Positions 26,821 through 38,232 of a stretch of 64,000 nucleotides of DNA are shown here, piece by piece. Made by a program: the position numbers and the translations under genes. The stretch is from Monoplex corrugatus. Its lineage: Eukaryota > Mollusca > Gastropoda > Littorinimorpha > Ranellidae. The notes under the pieces were generated by a model that had not been told where the DNA came from, ran no database searches, and worked only from the letters and a program-made list of their open reading frames with translations. The stretch covers positions 42,407,132 through 42,471,131 of the forward strand of contig JAPXFY010000026.1 in assembly GCA_030674185.1 (NCBI GenBank), given 5' to 3'. Position 1 is the first letter of the stretch. The number at the start of each line of letters is the position of its first letter.

Positions 26821-27017
26821 CCAGCTCCCATTAAATTTCTGGCACTGCAACTTGACTGATGGTCTCAAGTTTTGTGGGGTCTGAGGAGTCTGAATGAATA
26901 GTGTGGGGTAAATACCACTGAGGCAGGGCAGAGGCTGCATAGATGAGACAGCAAAAAATAAAAATAAAAAGTATTTGTCACCTGCAACGTACCCAGATCA
27001 TAACTGGCCCATCCCAA

Positions 27018-27190
27018 ATAATAATAATAATAATAATAATAATGTTTATTTATATAGCGCATATTCCATGCAAACATGCTCACCAGCGCTTTACATTTCG
27101 CAAAACAAAAAATGTTCACACTACGTATACAATGAGAAAACAACCACCATCAAAGCTACACAAGTAAGAAGATACATCAAAAACCACAGA
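27018..27190 (-). mobile_element. LINE/SINE 3' tail with (AAT)n
   Basis: Plus-strand (AAT)n at 27020-27043 followed by TTTATTTATATAGCGCATAT and CAGCGCTTTACATTTCGC. The TATATAGCGC block next to a triplet tail resembles the 3' ends at 482-560, 52600-52690 and 58240-58315, so this is probably a 3' fragment of a related element. 27190-27780 holds nothing I recognise. Confidence 0.55.
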
Positions 27191-27784
27191 ATATTCAAGT
27201 TCAAACACTGACTTACGCAATGAAATACTAAACAATTGGGAGAAAAAAAACCCACATACATGAAAACACACTTGTATAATATATACCGTCACAGGGTCTA
27301 TGTGTTAATTGCAACCTTGACTCAGAACACAAGACAAACTACCACTTAACTACAATACTAGACAATCAAGTCAAAAACATTCAACACCATGAGCCTTCAA
27401 TGACTCAACTTAATGCATTGTACAAACAGTGCAAAGAAACATGATACCTAATTTCATGGGGGAACACAGATGGGATTCTGGCCACTGAAAACCCAATAAT
27501 ACATAGAAAGTGAAGCGTCATTCAGCACAGAGACAGGGTATTAACAGCTTCCAACCAACAGAAGCACAGCTTTTAATCAAAAGAAGTTCTCACACTAACA
27601 AGTAGCATGCAAAGTCAGGAGATGAATAGTTGAAAAATTTTCCATAGTTGTAACAATGTAGGGGTGTGGGAAAACAAACACCTCAACTCTTCTTGCAGCC
27701 AGTATTATGAAGGCATCACCCATCCCCTCTTCTTCATTGCAGTACTTTCCTAACCCTGACCAGGGCCAGGCACCCATTTTCAGC

Positions 27785-27945
27785 TGTTTAACCCTTTGAC
27801 TCCAACACCCTCTCCACCAGCATCCTGCATTGTCAACCATGCAAGTAAAGCAAGAACTTAACCCTTTGACTCTATGACCCTATCCACCAGCTTTCTGCAG
27901 GAAGCTAATGAATACAGTGCGGGATTCAAAAGGTTTTAACAAGAG
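27785..27945. mobile_element. TTAA-type MITE with internal deletion, copy 6
   Basis: Starts TTTAACCCTTTGACTCCAAC and keeps the inner half (TTAACCCTTTGACTCTATGA to GGATTCAAAAGGTTTTAA). The right outer TIR is missing. Confidence 0.8.
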
Positions 27946-28177
27946 GCTGCACACATTTTCAGATGAGTCCAACTCAAACCTGTACAGTCAAACAGGCAAG
28001 CAGGAAGGAGTTCTACCTCTAAATCAACCAGGCTTCTTACACCAAATGACAGCAGAACCAAGTGCAACTATCACGGGCAGATCAGCCTCACAACACACTG
28101 CAAGATCAAGATCTCAAAACCACACTGAGCGAAAACACTGATCAATTACAGATTCTACAGGTATGCGAAATTTATGA

Positions 28178-28440
<263 letters not shown>

Positions 28441-28685
28441 AGGTGTGTACATGAGACAGTTGAGAACAAGTTTATGTGTGTATGTGTGACGTGTGTTAAC
28501 AGTAAGCAGCATGGGATGATATTCGTTTAAATGATAACTGATTGCTGTTTACTGTGAAATGTATATATATATATAGTCAGTTGAGAATCAGACAGGGTAG
28601 AGTAAAGACGAAGAAGCATTGCTCTGTCTTCCGAGTTGACGGTTGAAAGAACGAAAGAGCATGTGTGCACACATGTACATGTATA

Positions 28686-28686
28686 T

Positions 28687-28737
<51 letters not shown>

Positions 28738-28741
28738 CTGG

Positions 28742-28825
<84 letters not shown>
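28686..28825. repeat. GATA then GT microsatellite
   Basis: (TAGA)n at 28687-28736 is followed by (TG)n at 28743-28822. 28440-28686 and 28830-28950 hold no other feature. Confidence 0.95.
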
Positions 28826-28954
28826 ATGTGTGTAATGCATGCCTCTGTATGTGTGTAGAGACAAAAGATTAACAGTACGTATGTGTACATGTATACAATG
28901 TAAGTGAATGAAAGAGAGGTTTCAGAGAAAATACTTGTTATACAGTATACTGTT

Positions 28955-29124
28955 TACAGGAAAGCTAGAGGAAAAGAGAGCACCAGGTAGACCCAGGGAA
29001 AAAATATTGGATGGACTTGCAGAGTGGCTGAGGACAGAGAGGGTGGAAGATGTGTTTGCGGCAAAAAGGGATAGATGCATATGGAACGCCATGTGGCAGG
29101 GCACTTGATGATGATGATGATACT
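28955..29124 (+). mobile_element. RTE-like LINE, extreme 3' end
   Basis: Plus-strand frame GKLEEKRAPGRPREKILDGL, then AEWLRTERVEDVFAAKRDR, followed by the GGCAGGGCACTTGATGATGA tail. Only the last ~170 bp of the element are present. Confidence 0.85.
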
Positions 29125-30249
29125 GTTTAGTCAATACACTTTGTCTTTCAGTCTGCTTTTATTTTGCATGTTTGTTCGTTGTTGTTGTTTTTAAACTTCA
29201 TTTCATTATATAGTTTATGTGCATAGCCTCCAGTCCGCGCAACCATGAATGTGTACCAGACATTGTCATCGGCTGAGGAAAACAAAGCAGCAACAATCCT
29301 GGCCCAGGAAAAGTTCAGGTCTTCAATACCTCATTCCCCTACAATCTTTCTGTTTACATTTAAATTTAATTGACAGGCTAACACAAAATACATAGGACAG
29401 GTTTAAAAAATTGATCAAGCAAAATACTGAGGATTCATAATTAGTTTTTTTAAATATTTATATATTGTAGGCCTACTGCATTGTAAAATAACTTTGGTTA
29501 AACAAATTGCAGGATAAGGTAATGACTGCAGTATTTTTATCTTTTCAGATCTGAAATGGAAACTAAATAGGTCATGCTGGATCAACAGGTCACGGGTGCA
29601 AGCACTTTGACACTAATGACAGCCAGGTTGCCCTAACTCACACAGTGTCAAGGTCCCAAGGTCAAATCATTTCTTCAAATGAGTTCTTGTAAACAACCAA
29701 ACATCAATTACTTAAATCATAAGTATGGCGAAGCAAACAATGTTTTGTTATTTTCTTTATCAAAATCCTTTCACCGATTTGTATGGGTTTTCCAGATAGA
29801 CTCTGTTGGGCGTTTTAGCATCGTTCTTTTCTGCTTGATCTGAAGTGAAACAAGAACTGAGGAAGCGATTGAAAGAATATTTTTGGCTGCGGTGAAGGCC
29901 ACATTTGCACATGTCTATGTCTGCTAGCGAACGAAAAACAACGCCAGCTTGCGATCAAACCTGCACTGAAACAACTGATGAGACGAAATAGTTAGCTGTG
30001 AATACTTACTGCAGTCTGAAATTGACATCTGGCGCAAGTGTTCCGCAAAACTGCGTTATCACACTGCTAAACAAACCTACTGGGCAGCTTACTGTCCAGG
30101 GTTTGAAAATTGAGCTGCACCCCCGGCCATGACCTTGTGACAGCCAGCCGTCCTTCACACCGCTCAACATTCTACCACCAAGAAAACAACACACAAACGA
30201 ACAAGTGTAGGCATCGAGACACAACACAGACACAGGAAAACGCACTTAC

Positions 30250-30370
30250 GATTGGAAAATGGGCAGGAGGAGAATTAAATATGGCGTCTGACCGATTTTC
30301 GATCTGCCAGCATAGGCAAAACTACGACTGTGTTTCCGCGAAGCTTGTAGTAACGCGCGATTAGGGGCCA
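30250..30370 (-). promoter_or_regulatory. candidate promoter and 5' non-coding exon of the nuclear receptor
   Basis: The region holds more CpG (GTAACGCGCGATTAG, TTTCCGCGAAGC) than its AT-rich surroundings. On the minus strand it ends in a strong donor, CAATC/GTAAGTG, at 30250/30249. The first coding exon of the receptor needs an upstream exon, because its ATG follows an acceptor by two bases. A second good donor (CTGCA/GTAAGTAT) lies at 30010/30009. The link is inference from position; transcript data would decide. 29130-30250 and 30370-31190 hold no gene I recognise. Confidence 0.35.
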
Positions 30371-31194
30371 GCAAAGCAGATAGCCTAACTTATAAGAATG
30401 TGTAAAAAATGGACGCAGACATCCCTTCATCAGAATCCACGTTTTGATTGCCTGCTATTGCCATAGGATGGGAAACTATTGTTTCTGGTTTTGATTGCAT
30501 TCCAATAATAAGCCATGTAGAGCTATTTTTAGCATGCAGGGAGGTAAATGTAATCTGCAATGTGAGACGGGGGCTCTTAGTTGTCGTACCCGTGCACGTA
30601 GGTTTGTTGTCAATTAGCTTTTCCATTTCATTCAGACCTGTGGGGGAGGGACGAGGGGAGCCAAATCTTTACCTGCCATTGTAAACAGTCTAAATTAAAC
30701 AACAACAACAACAAAAATGTTAGAGAAGGTGGAAGTGCGTTCAATTAGGTGTTAAACGTGACTACTACTTCTTTTAATTAAGATAAGATACACATGTCAT
30801 TTACATGTAACCAAGATTGTTCCAGTAATAGGCTGACATAATACTAATATATAGAGACTAGGTAACATATAGGCCAGGTAGGGCCTCAGGATCTGACCAG
30901 CTCATGGGTTTATACGCAGGCCTAAGGCTTGTGCCATGATCACCATACACATGGCACCTGTGACGTTAGTGCATATGGAATTCGTTCCGAGCGCGGAGAT
31001 GCCCTCAGAAACTGAAACTAAAGTTAGCATTGCAGTAGAAAAGCTGTGCATCTTTGTTAAGTCCGCTTCCAGAGTCACAGGGCCTGCACAGATATTAGAC
31101 CAATGATATGACTCTCCACCTCGTATGCCATTCGGGTGTCGGTAGGCTAATTCACAGCCATTCACTGGTCGCATTATAACATCATTGATATGCC

Positions 31195-31690
31195 ATATCA
31201 TATCAACGAAACTGAAAATAAGAATTTTACGCTGCTTAATTTGGCCTGTTCTCATGTACGGACGTGAAGCTTGGACTTTGAAGAAAGATGACGAAAATGA
31301 AATAAACGTAGCAGTAATGTGGCTCTACAGGCGTCTTCTCAGAGTAAAATGGACAGACAAAAGAACCAATGAAAGCATGCTAAAGGAATTAGCTGTCCAA
31401 CCTAAAACGCTCCCAGAGATTAACAAAAGAAAATTGAAGTAGGCCTTTTTTTGGGCACATGGACAGAAACACAAGAACCGACTTGATGACATCAGTCCTG
31501 CAGGGGAGAGTCGAGGCAAAGATAAAACAAGGAAAGGCCAGCAAAAACCCTTAATGGACAACATCGCTGACGCCTGCAAACTGGGGCTCCATGACATCAT
31601 ACACAGGAGCAAAGACCGTGTCGCCTGGCGATCCTTCGTGACAAAGAGTGGAGCTCCCGCCGTCGTCCACGGCGATGGAGATAGGCCTAG
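31195..31690 (+). mobile_element. LINE C-terminal fragment, plus (family of 11790-12722)
   Basis: Frame LKIRILRCLIWPVLMYGREA, WTLKKDDENEINVAVMWLYR, RRLLRVKWTDKRTNESMLKE matches the RT-C block of the 11790-12722 element. After a stop near 31440 the tail continues (MDNIADACKLGL, HRSKDRVAWRSFV). Too broken to be active. Confidence 0.8.
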
Positions 31691-31812
31691 ATGAGATGAG
31701 ATGATGATATGCCACATAAACGTCGTTGCCGTTCGATGTCAAGAAGATGCTTTAATAAAAGAGTTTGCACCGCCCAATCAATACACCCTGTCAGGCTCCA
31801 TCTTTCTATATC

Positions 31813-32306
31813 ATCGAACAGACATACAACTATTCATACACTTAGTGTTCCACAACACATACGGCTGCCCATCTGAAAGATTTCTTTTTTCAATCATTAT
31901 CTTCATCATGTGCCCTGCCGCATGGCATCAGCGATCATGGCCCTCCATATACATCTATCCCTTGTCGCTGCAAGCACATCTTCCACCCTCTGTCCTCAGC
32001 CACCGTGCAAGTCCGTCCGATATTTTCTTCCTGGGTCTACCTAGTGCTCTCTTTCCTTCCAGCTTTCCTGTTGTGACCAGGTGCTCTAATTCCCCTTTCC
32101 TTATAAAATGGCTTATAAATGTTGCTTGTCTTTTCCTAATCTTCCTTATGAATGATCTTCTTGTGTCTGCCTCCATTAAGACTGTCTCGTTTATTTTCTT
32201 TGCTTTCCATGGAACTCTCAACATATCAAACAGACATATGATTATTTATACACTCAGTGTTCCACAACACATACGGCTGCCCATCTGAAAGATTTCTTTT
32301 TTCAAT
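31813..32306 (-). mobile_element. RTE-like LINE fragment flanked by 82-bp direct repeats
   Basis: The minus-strand LINE 3' fragment (31895-32224; TNETVLMEADTRRSFIRKIR without the first T, RKGELEHLVTTGKLEGKRAL) sits between two direct repeats at 31813-31894 and 32225-32306. These share CACAACACATACGGCTGCCC and differ at about six positions, all in their first 35 bases. Confidence 0.8.
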
Positions 32307-32359
32307 GGGGCATTGGTTTTTCAATCTCGTTTTAAGCTTGGGGATGTGTGCATGCGTGT

Positions 32360-32386
32360 GTGTGTGTGTGTGTGGTGTGTGTGTGT

Positions 32387-32427
<41 letters not shown>

Positions 32428-32460
32428 GTGCGTGCGTACACACGTGCGAATGAGAGAGAG
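32360..32460. repeat. GT microsatellite
   Basis: (TG)n tracts with GGTG interruptions, then (GA)n at 32452-32463. Confidence 0.95.
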
Positions 32461-32744
32461 AGAGGAGGGGTAGTGGGAAAAATTGATAATGGGCTTTTGG
32501 GGTAAGCAAAAATTTCTATTCAGCTGTGCATAGATCATATAACCAAAAGGAAAGGGTCAATAATAACAAGTTGCAGTTCCGTAAAAGTTTAGCATGCAAA
32601 GAAGTAAAAGAAAGAAAAGAATAAAGACAAGACAATAAGACACAAACGAACAGCATTTTACACTGAATATCTACGATAAACATACAGTGTTTGCCTTCTG
32701 TAGTCATATCTGTTTTAATTAATTTACGTGTGTACAAAGAACGC

Positions 32745-33320
32745 TCTTGTTTCATTCCTATTCTTATTCTTATTGCTGCTTAAAGCCCAGCCACTGCGTA
32801 GAGCCATATCAGGGCTATAACCCTTTTTATACATACAAAATACTTCAGCAGGAAAATAAAAAGAAAGAAAAAGAAAAAACAGGAACAGACAATCAGTACA
32901 CAAATGATGCATCCGCACATAATCTAAAGTCCTGCGTGACACTCGTCAATCATTACACAGGGGATTTAAAAAACATACCTGACAACAAATTAAAACATAA
33001 CTAAGGACACTAAAACATATAAAAACAGGCATAAAGTACCAAAATTGCTTCCGCATATCTCAATTCCCCAAAGCCAAAAATGCACTCAATGCATGTAGGC
33101 CTACCCAACCATCAATCCTAAGAGAAAACATATGACTTTATTGAACACACACAGGTGAATGGACCAGTAAGGCAGAAAATGATAGGAAGAAATGACAGAA
33201 AGCAAAGAAGCAAGGCAGAAACAAAGAAAGTGACAGAAAAGAGGAAATTTCAAGCACAGAATTTTTAAAAGGCGGGGATAATATTTGTACTGAAAAAGCC
33301 CACAGCATCCCCATGGGGGA
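32745..33320 (-). mobile_element. ~550-bp non-autonomous repeat, minus copy
   Basis: Matches 20140-20705 and 58715-59270. Its 3' end on the minus strand is CAGTGGCTGGGCTTTAAGCA, then a short AATAAG-like tail. The 5' end is near CAGCATCCCCATGG. 33320-34800 holds no recognisable gene; it has T-rich runs, a (CTTG)n at 33395-33415 and a (CT)n at 34447-34463. Confidence 0.8.
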
Positions 33321-34805
33321 TTGTTTCATTCGTGGGTTAAGTTTACTTATGAATCATTGTCTGATGAATTAGTATTAGGGGGTATTTGTTTGCTTGCTTG
33401 CTTGCTTGTTTGTTTGTTTTTTTACAGCAGTGAAGTACATGTTTATTTGGACTTTCTGACAGATGCACTGGACTGGGTATGTGCTCAAAACTCGGTCAAA
33501 ATATGTTGATGAATGACTGAAAAAAACTATGTTTAACATTTGTAAATCAGTTTGCCCTCTGACTGATGGTGTCGGTAAAATGTGTAGGCTTTTTCGCCTG
33601 CAGCACCATGCCAATATTTCATTAAAAATCTGTCCTCTTCTCAAACACATAGATTTTTTTTTTTAAGACAGTGAAGTCACAGTTAGTTTCATGTTATAGA
33701 TTATAGTTACGACCCTTTATTAAAGTTGGCTTGTGGTAAAAAAAATTATAGTCAACAGAGTGAATAAGTCTCTTGTTTTATTAGGAAATTCAGAATCGAC
33801 TGGCTCGACGGACCATTTGCTAAGGCAAGCCTAAAATGATTATTTCTTGAAAGTTTGTTGAGAGGACATCATTTCAGTTTGGTTTCTGATAATATGTACG
33901 AACACGTGAAAACAGCAGTCGAGTCGTACAGATTCGCATGTCAAGGTCAGCTCCTTGTCTCTTTGAACCGACCATTTCACCCAAGGCATGTCTGAACAAT
34001 AAAGAACCGTAAGTTATTGAAAACAACAGTTTGTTTGTTTGCTTGTGTTGTTTTGTTGTTGTTGGGTTCTTTTTTCGTTTGTTTTCATGATGGGTAGGCT
34101 ATTCTTTGATTACATAAGGCTCAAAGCAATCATCATAGACCTGTTCTGAATTACACTTGACACAAGGTAGTCACCATTATCATAATTTTGTGTTTTTTTC
34201 GTAAATTTAGAAAATATCTGGTTGTTGGGTTTTTGTTTTGTTTTGTTTTGTTTCTAAGTTAAAGGGATTACACAAGATTCCTCCAGAGATGACTGGAATT
34301 CAAGGAGGCATGTAATATTGATTAATTTCCTATCTCTGAATTTTCCAGTCGCTATTATTATAATTAATATTAAATGGTTACTGTGTGACTCAGTAGAACC
34401 AAATTCTACAGTAATATGTACCCCAACATATGACCAAACTGCTGTTCTCTCTCTCTCTCTCTCGTTTCTTTTTTTTTTTTTCTCACGATAAAAGAAAAAA
34501 AAAACCACTTCGATATAATCAATTTCATCAGCACAATGCGTACGTTCATTTTGAACGTTTCTGTTTGTGTAGTTTAATAACACAAGCGTTGGTTAGGTAA
34601 CTTGTTATGAATAATTTTCCATTGTAATTTTCGCTGTCTTGATTCTGTCATTACTTTTTCCGCTTACCCCCTTGCCTCTTCTCAACAGTTTTCGTTAAAT
34701 TTTCTGTTCCAAAATACCTCCAACACCAGGATTATCATGGTTTTCTGTTAATAATAACCTGAAGTCATTGGCGTGTCCAAGTTTTGTGATTTTTAGAGTT
34801 GTAAG

Positions 34806-35172
34806 ATGAAAAGTGTTCTTACCAACAAATAGGCCTACCTATCAACCAACATCAGGAAGAGAGTTCTTGAACGTTACATAGAACCGATACTCTTATACGG
34901 TTGTGAAGCATGGACAGTCAACACGCAAAGCCAGAATAAGACTGCGCAGCCGAAGTGTGGTTTCTAAGAAGAATCTTGAGAGTTCTTGGACAGCAAAGAA
35001 AACAAATGATGGAGGTAGACACATGAAGATCATTGATAAGGAAGATTAGGAAAAGACAAGTAATATCTATAGGCCATTTCATGAGGAAAGGTGAATTAGA
35101 GCACCTGGTCACAACAGGAAAGCTGGAGGGAAATAGAAGACCAGGTAGACCAGGCACATGATGATGATGATG
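34806..35172 (+). mobile_element. RTE-like LINE 3' fragment, plus
   Basis: Broken frames around ATCAGGAAGAGAGTTCTTGA, CTCTTATACGGTTGTGAAGC and GAGCACCTGGTCACAACAGG match the family's RT-C end. The 3' portion between CCAGGTAGACC and AGGCACATGATG has lost the usual ~100 bp. Ends in (GAT)n at 35158-35173. Confidence 0.8.
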
Positions 35173-35174
35173 AA

Positions 35175-35243
35175 CAGTTTAAACAACACCCCGATTGATA
35201 ACAGCCCTGAGAGCAGTTATCAATTGGGGTGTTGTTTAAACTG
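35175..35243. repeat. 28-bp-arm hairpin
   Basis: Arms 35175-35202 and 35216-35243 are inverted with 27 of 28 positions pairing (core TTTAAACAACACCCC) around a 13-nt loop. It begins immediately after the LINE's triplet tail. Confidence 0.9.
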
Positions 35244-35729
35244 AAATGCAGAGACTGCTGAAGACACATTCCAAAACTAAACTTGGGGAATTGCCTGGCT
35301 TATCTTTGATCTGCTTATGATTTGATTGAAATTAATTTAATTTAAGAACTTATTCTTTACTACCTATTTGTTTCCTTCATTGTACTCTCTCAGGTGACTT
35401 TTTGTGTAAGATGAAAAATAAACTTTCTTGAAAAAATATTCAAGTACATACAAATTTGAAATACTGTAGTAATATGAACAGTAGAATGAACTATTAAATG
35501 GAAAAGTTTGAACGCGCTCACTTTGTTTTTCATTCATTGATTTGTCACTTGTTGAAAAAAAAAGGAAACAATTCTTTTAGCAACTGACACAAATGGTTTT
35601 CTGAATCTCATACCATGGAATTTTCTTGAATATAGTCTTTTGTGTCTATAGTATAGACAATTCCGAATTGTAGAAATGAAATGGACAATTTTTTTAATGT
35701 GTATGCACGTAGAATCAGTATCAAAGTCA

Positions 35730-35749
35730 CAACACACACACACACACAC

Positions 35750-35804
<55 letters not shown>

Positions 35805-35855
35805 CACACCTACACACACACACACGCACTTATACACACACACACACACACACAT
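35730..35855. repeat. CA microsatellite
   Basis: (AC)n tracts directly abut the 5' truncation point of the LINE at 35862. Confidence 0.95.
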
Positions 35856-35861
35856 GCACGC

Positions 35862-36655
35862 AAGCAGATGACACCGTGCTAATTGCAGAAAATGAAAGGG
35901 ACCTACAAAACCATGTGAATATGATGAAAATAGAAAGCAAAAATAAAGGGCAGGAACTTATAGCAACAAGACTGAAGTTATTGTAATCAATAAAAAAACG
36001 TGAAATCCCCTCATGCAAAATAATAGCAAATGGCACAACTTTGAGACAGGTTGATAAACTTAAATATCTGCAAACGGTCATCTCACCAGATGGCAGACGC
36101 ACATCAGAAATAGCCAGCAGAATCGGCCAAGCCAAAACAGCATTCAAGAAGATGAAAAGCATTCTTACCAACAAATGCCTATCAATTAATATCAGGGACA
36201 GAGTTCTTGAATGTTATATAGAACCGATATAGTTATACAGGTTGTGAGATGTGAACAGTCAATATGGAAAGCCAGAACAAGATTGAGGCAGCCGAAATGT
36301 GGTTTCTAAGAAGAATGTTGTGAGTTCCATGGACAGCAAAGTAAACACAGAGACAGTCTTGATGGAGGCAGACACAAGAAGATCATTGACAAAGAAGATT
36401 AGGAAAGGACAAGCAACATTTACAGGACATATTATGAGGAAAGGGTAATTTGAGCACCTGGTCACAACAGGAAAGCTGGAGGGAAAGAAAGCACCAGGTA
36501 GACCCAGAGAGAAAATATTGGACGGATTTGCAGGGTGGTTGAGGACAAAGATGGTGGGAGATGTGCTTGCAGCAAAGGGGGATAAATTCTTAGGGAGGGT
36601 GGGGGGGGGGCATGATCACTGACGCCATGATGCAGGGCACATGATGATGACCATT
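35862..36655 (+). mobile_element. RTE-like LINE 3' fragment, plus, ~790 bp
   Basis: Starts at the RT catalytic box (DDTVLIAENERDLQ) and runs through KLKYLQTVISPDGRRTSEIA, SRIGQAKTAFKKMKSILTNK to the C-terminus with several frame breaks. A G9 run lies at 36602-36610 and ATGATGATG ends it near 36649. Confidence 0.85.
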
Positions 36656-36904
36656 GTGCAAAGTGACCGTTGATCAAGCAAGCCTGTGATCACCAGCAAA
36701 ACAGTGTTACTGGCCTCTCTGTTCATTTGCATGGCTATGTTGCTTATCTCCTTATTCACATCTATGGTCTTATGTTACTGATCTCTTTATTCATGTCTGT
36801 GGTATAATGTTGCTTATCTGTGTATTATGTCCATGGTCTTACGTTTGAAGTAGGATGAAGGAAGCAGTTTCTTCATACTAACTAATTCAATTTCAAACAC
36901 AAAT

Positions 36905-37150
36905 GTAATGGACGCAGTAGTCAAGTGGGTAGGACGGACTTCCAACTGGAAGGTCTGGGTTCAATCTTGCCTGGTACTCCCTGCCTGTTTGGTAAAGTGG
37001 GGGTGCCTAAACCTGCTTTGTGTGTGTCAGCATGCAGAATATCAAATTTGCACGTTAAAGATCCTGCAAATCATGTCACTGTCTGATGATTTATAGAAAT
37101 ATGAAAACATCCAGCATGCATGCCTATCAAAGATGGAGCATGCAGACTGT
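36905..37150 (+). mobile_element. tRNA-derived SINE (family S2) with conserved core
   Basis: The head has A-box-like TAGTCAAGTGGGTAGGAC and the B box GGGTTCAATC. The core includes CAGCATGCAGAATATCAAAT, GCACGTTAAAGATCCTG, TTATAGAAATATGAAAACAT and CCAGCATGCATGCC. I recall CGTTAAAGATCC followed by CCAGCATGCA as a common gastropod SINE core. The core segment is homologous to the 48-bp minisatellite at 9748-10900. Confidence 0.8.
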
Positions 37151-37393
37151 GCACCAACATACCACTTGCACAGTGTGACCGAAACAGTGTGCATACACGC
37201 ATCTGAGAAAATACAGGAACATTAAAAAAAAATTTTTAGAAAGGTAATTCTTGTTTTCTGTTGTTAACTCCAGCTTCAAATGTTTGAGATTACTGGTTTT
37301 CACCAAAATATATTCATCATCTACTTAACTTGGACAGTTTTGTCCGTAACAGTCAAGAATTATGCCAAAGCATTTCACAATCAACCCACCACC

Positions 37394-37398
<5 letters not shown>

Positions 37399-37456
<58 letters not shown>
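37399..37456. repeat. CT microsatellite
   Basis: (CT)n with a CCT interruption. Downstream, 37545-37625 contains a ~60-bp duplication of ACATTTCTTTGAAAGACTTA. Confidence 0.93.
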
Positions 37457-37889
37457 CCCACCTCTCATACACAACTCACATAATCACATCTTTTATTCCT
37501 TGTTTCCTATCTTTTTTTTATTAAATTCTTTTAACATCGCAAACCAAACATTTCTTTGAAAGACTTAAGCACACACATACATGTACAAACGTCACAAACC
37601 ACACATTTCTTTGAAAGACTTAAGCATACATGTATCCTTCAATTCACATTCTAAATGCAAACAAGCCTAACAACAAACCCCCAAAATAAGCATTATATAT
37701 ATTTCTAACCAAATTAATGGCACAAAGAATGCAATTTAAAATTCAAGGATTAGATATAGTCTACAGTCCACCATTTATTCTTTCAATACTTTGCTCCTTC
37801 TAAGTAGTTTCATGAGGAAAGGAGTTGTCTACCTTCAGATGTCTGCAGATACATAAAGTGAAAAATCACATGGGCCGCAACTCATAACT

Positions 37890-38232
37890 ATGACCCGTCT
37901 GAGCGTCAAACCTATGACTTCTATGTTAACAGCATGCTGTTTAACCCTTTGACTCCCACACCCTGTTCACCTGATCTTGCGTTGTCAGTCATGCTAACAA
38001 AGCAAAAACTTAACCCTTTGACTTTCTCACCCTATCCATCAGCTTTCCGCAGAAAGTTTGTGGATAGGGTGAGGGAATCAAAGTGTTAAGATTTTGCAGT
38101 TGGTGGACAGGGTGCAGGAGTTGAAGGGTTAATGAAATGAGCAAACAGGGCCACTGAAATCTGTGGCCGGCTGAAGGATTAAGTAAAGAGCTCTGTACTA
38201 CCAGCATAGCACACTAACCAACTGAGCTAATA
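37890..38232 (-). mobile_element. tRNA-like SINE head split by a MITE
   Basis: On the minus strand TTAGCTCAGTTGGTTAGTG (A box) lies near 38225 and AGGTTTGACGC (B box) near 37905. The expected ~50-bp spacing is interrupted by the TTAA-type MITE at 37940-38135. Confidence 0.55.
37940..38135. mobile_element. TTAA-type MITE, near-complete copy 7
   Basis: Outer ends TTTAACCCTTTGACTCCCAC and GCAGGAGTTGAAGGGTTAAT; inner pair TTAACCCTTTGACTTTCTCA against GAGGGAATCAAAGTGTTAAG. It lies inside a tRNA-like SINE head. Confidence 0.85.
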
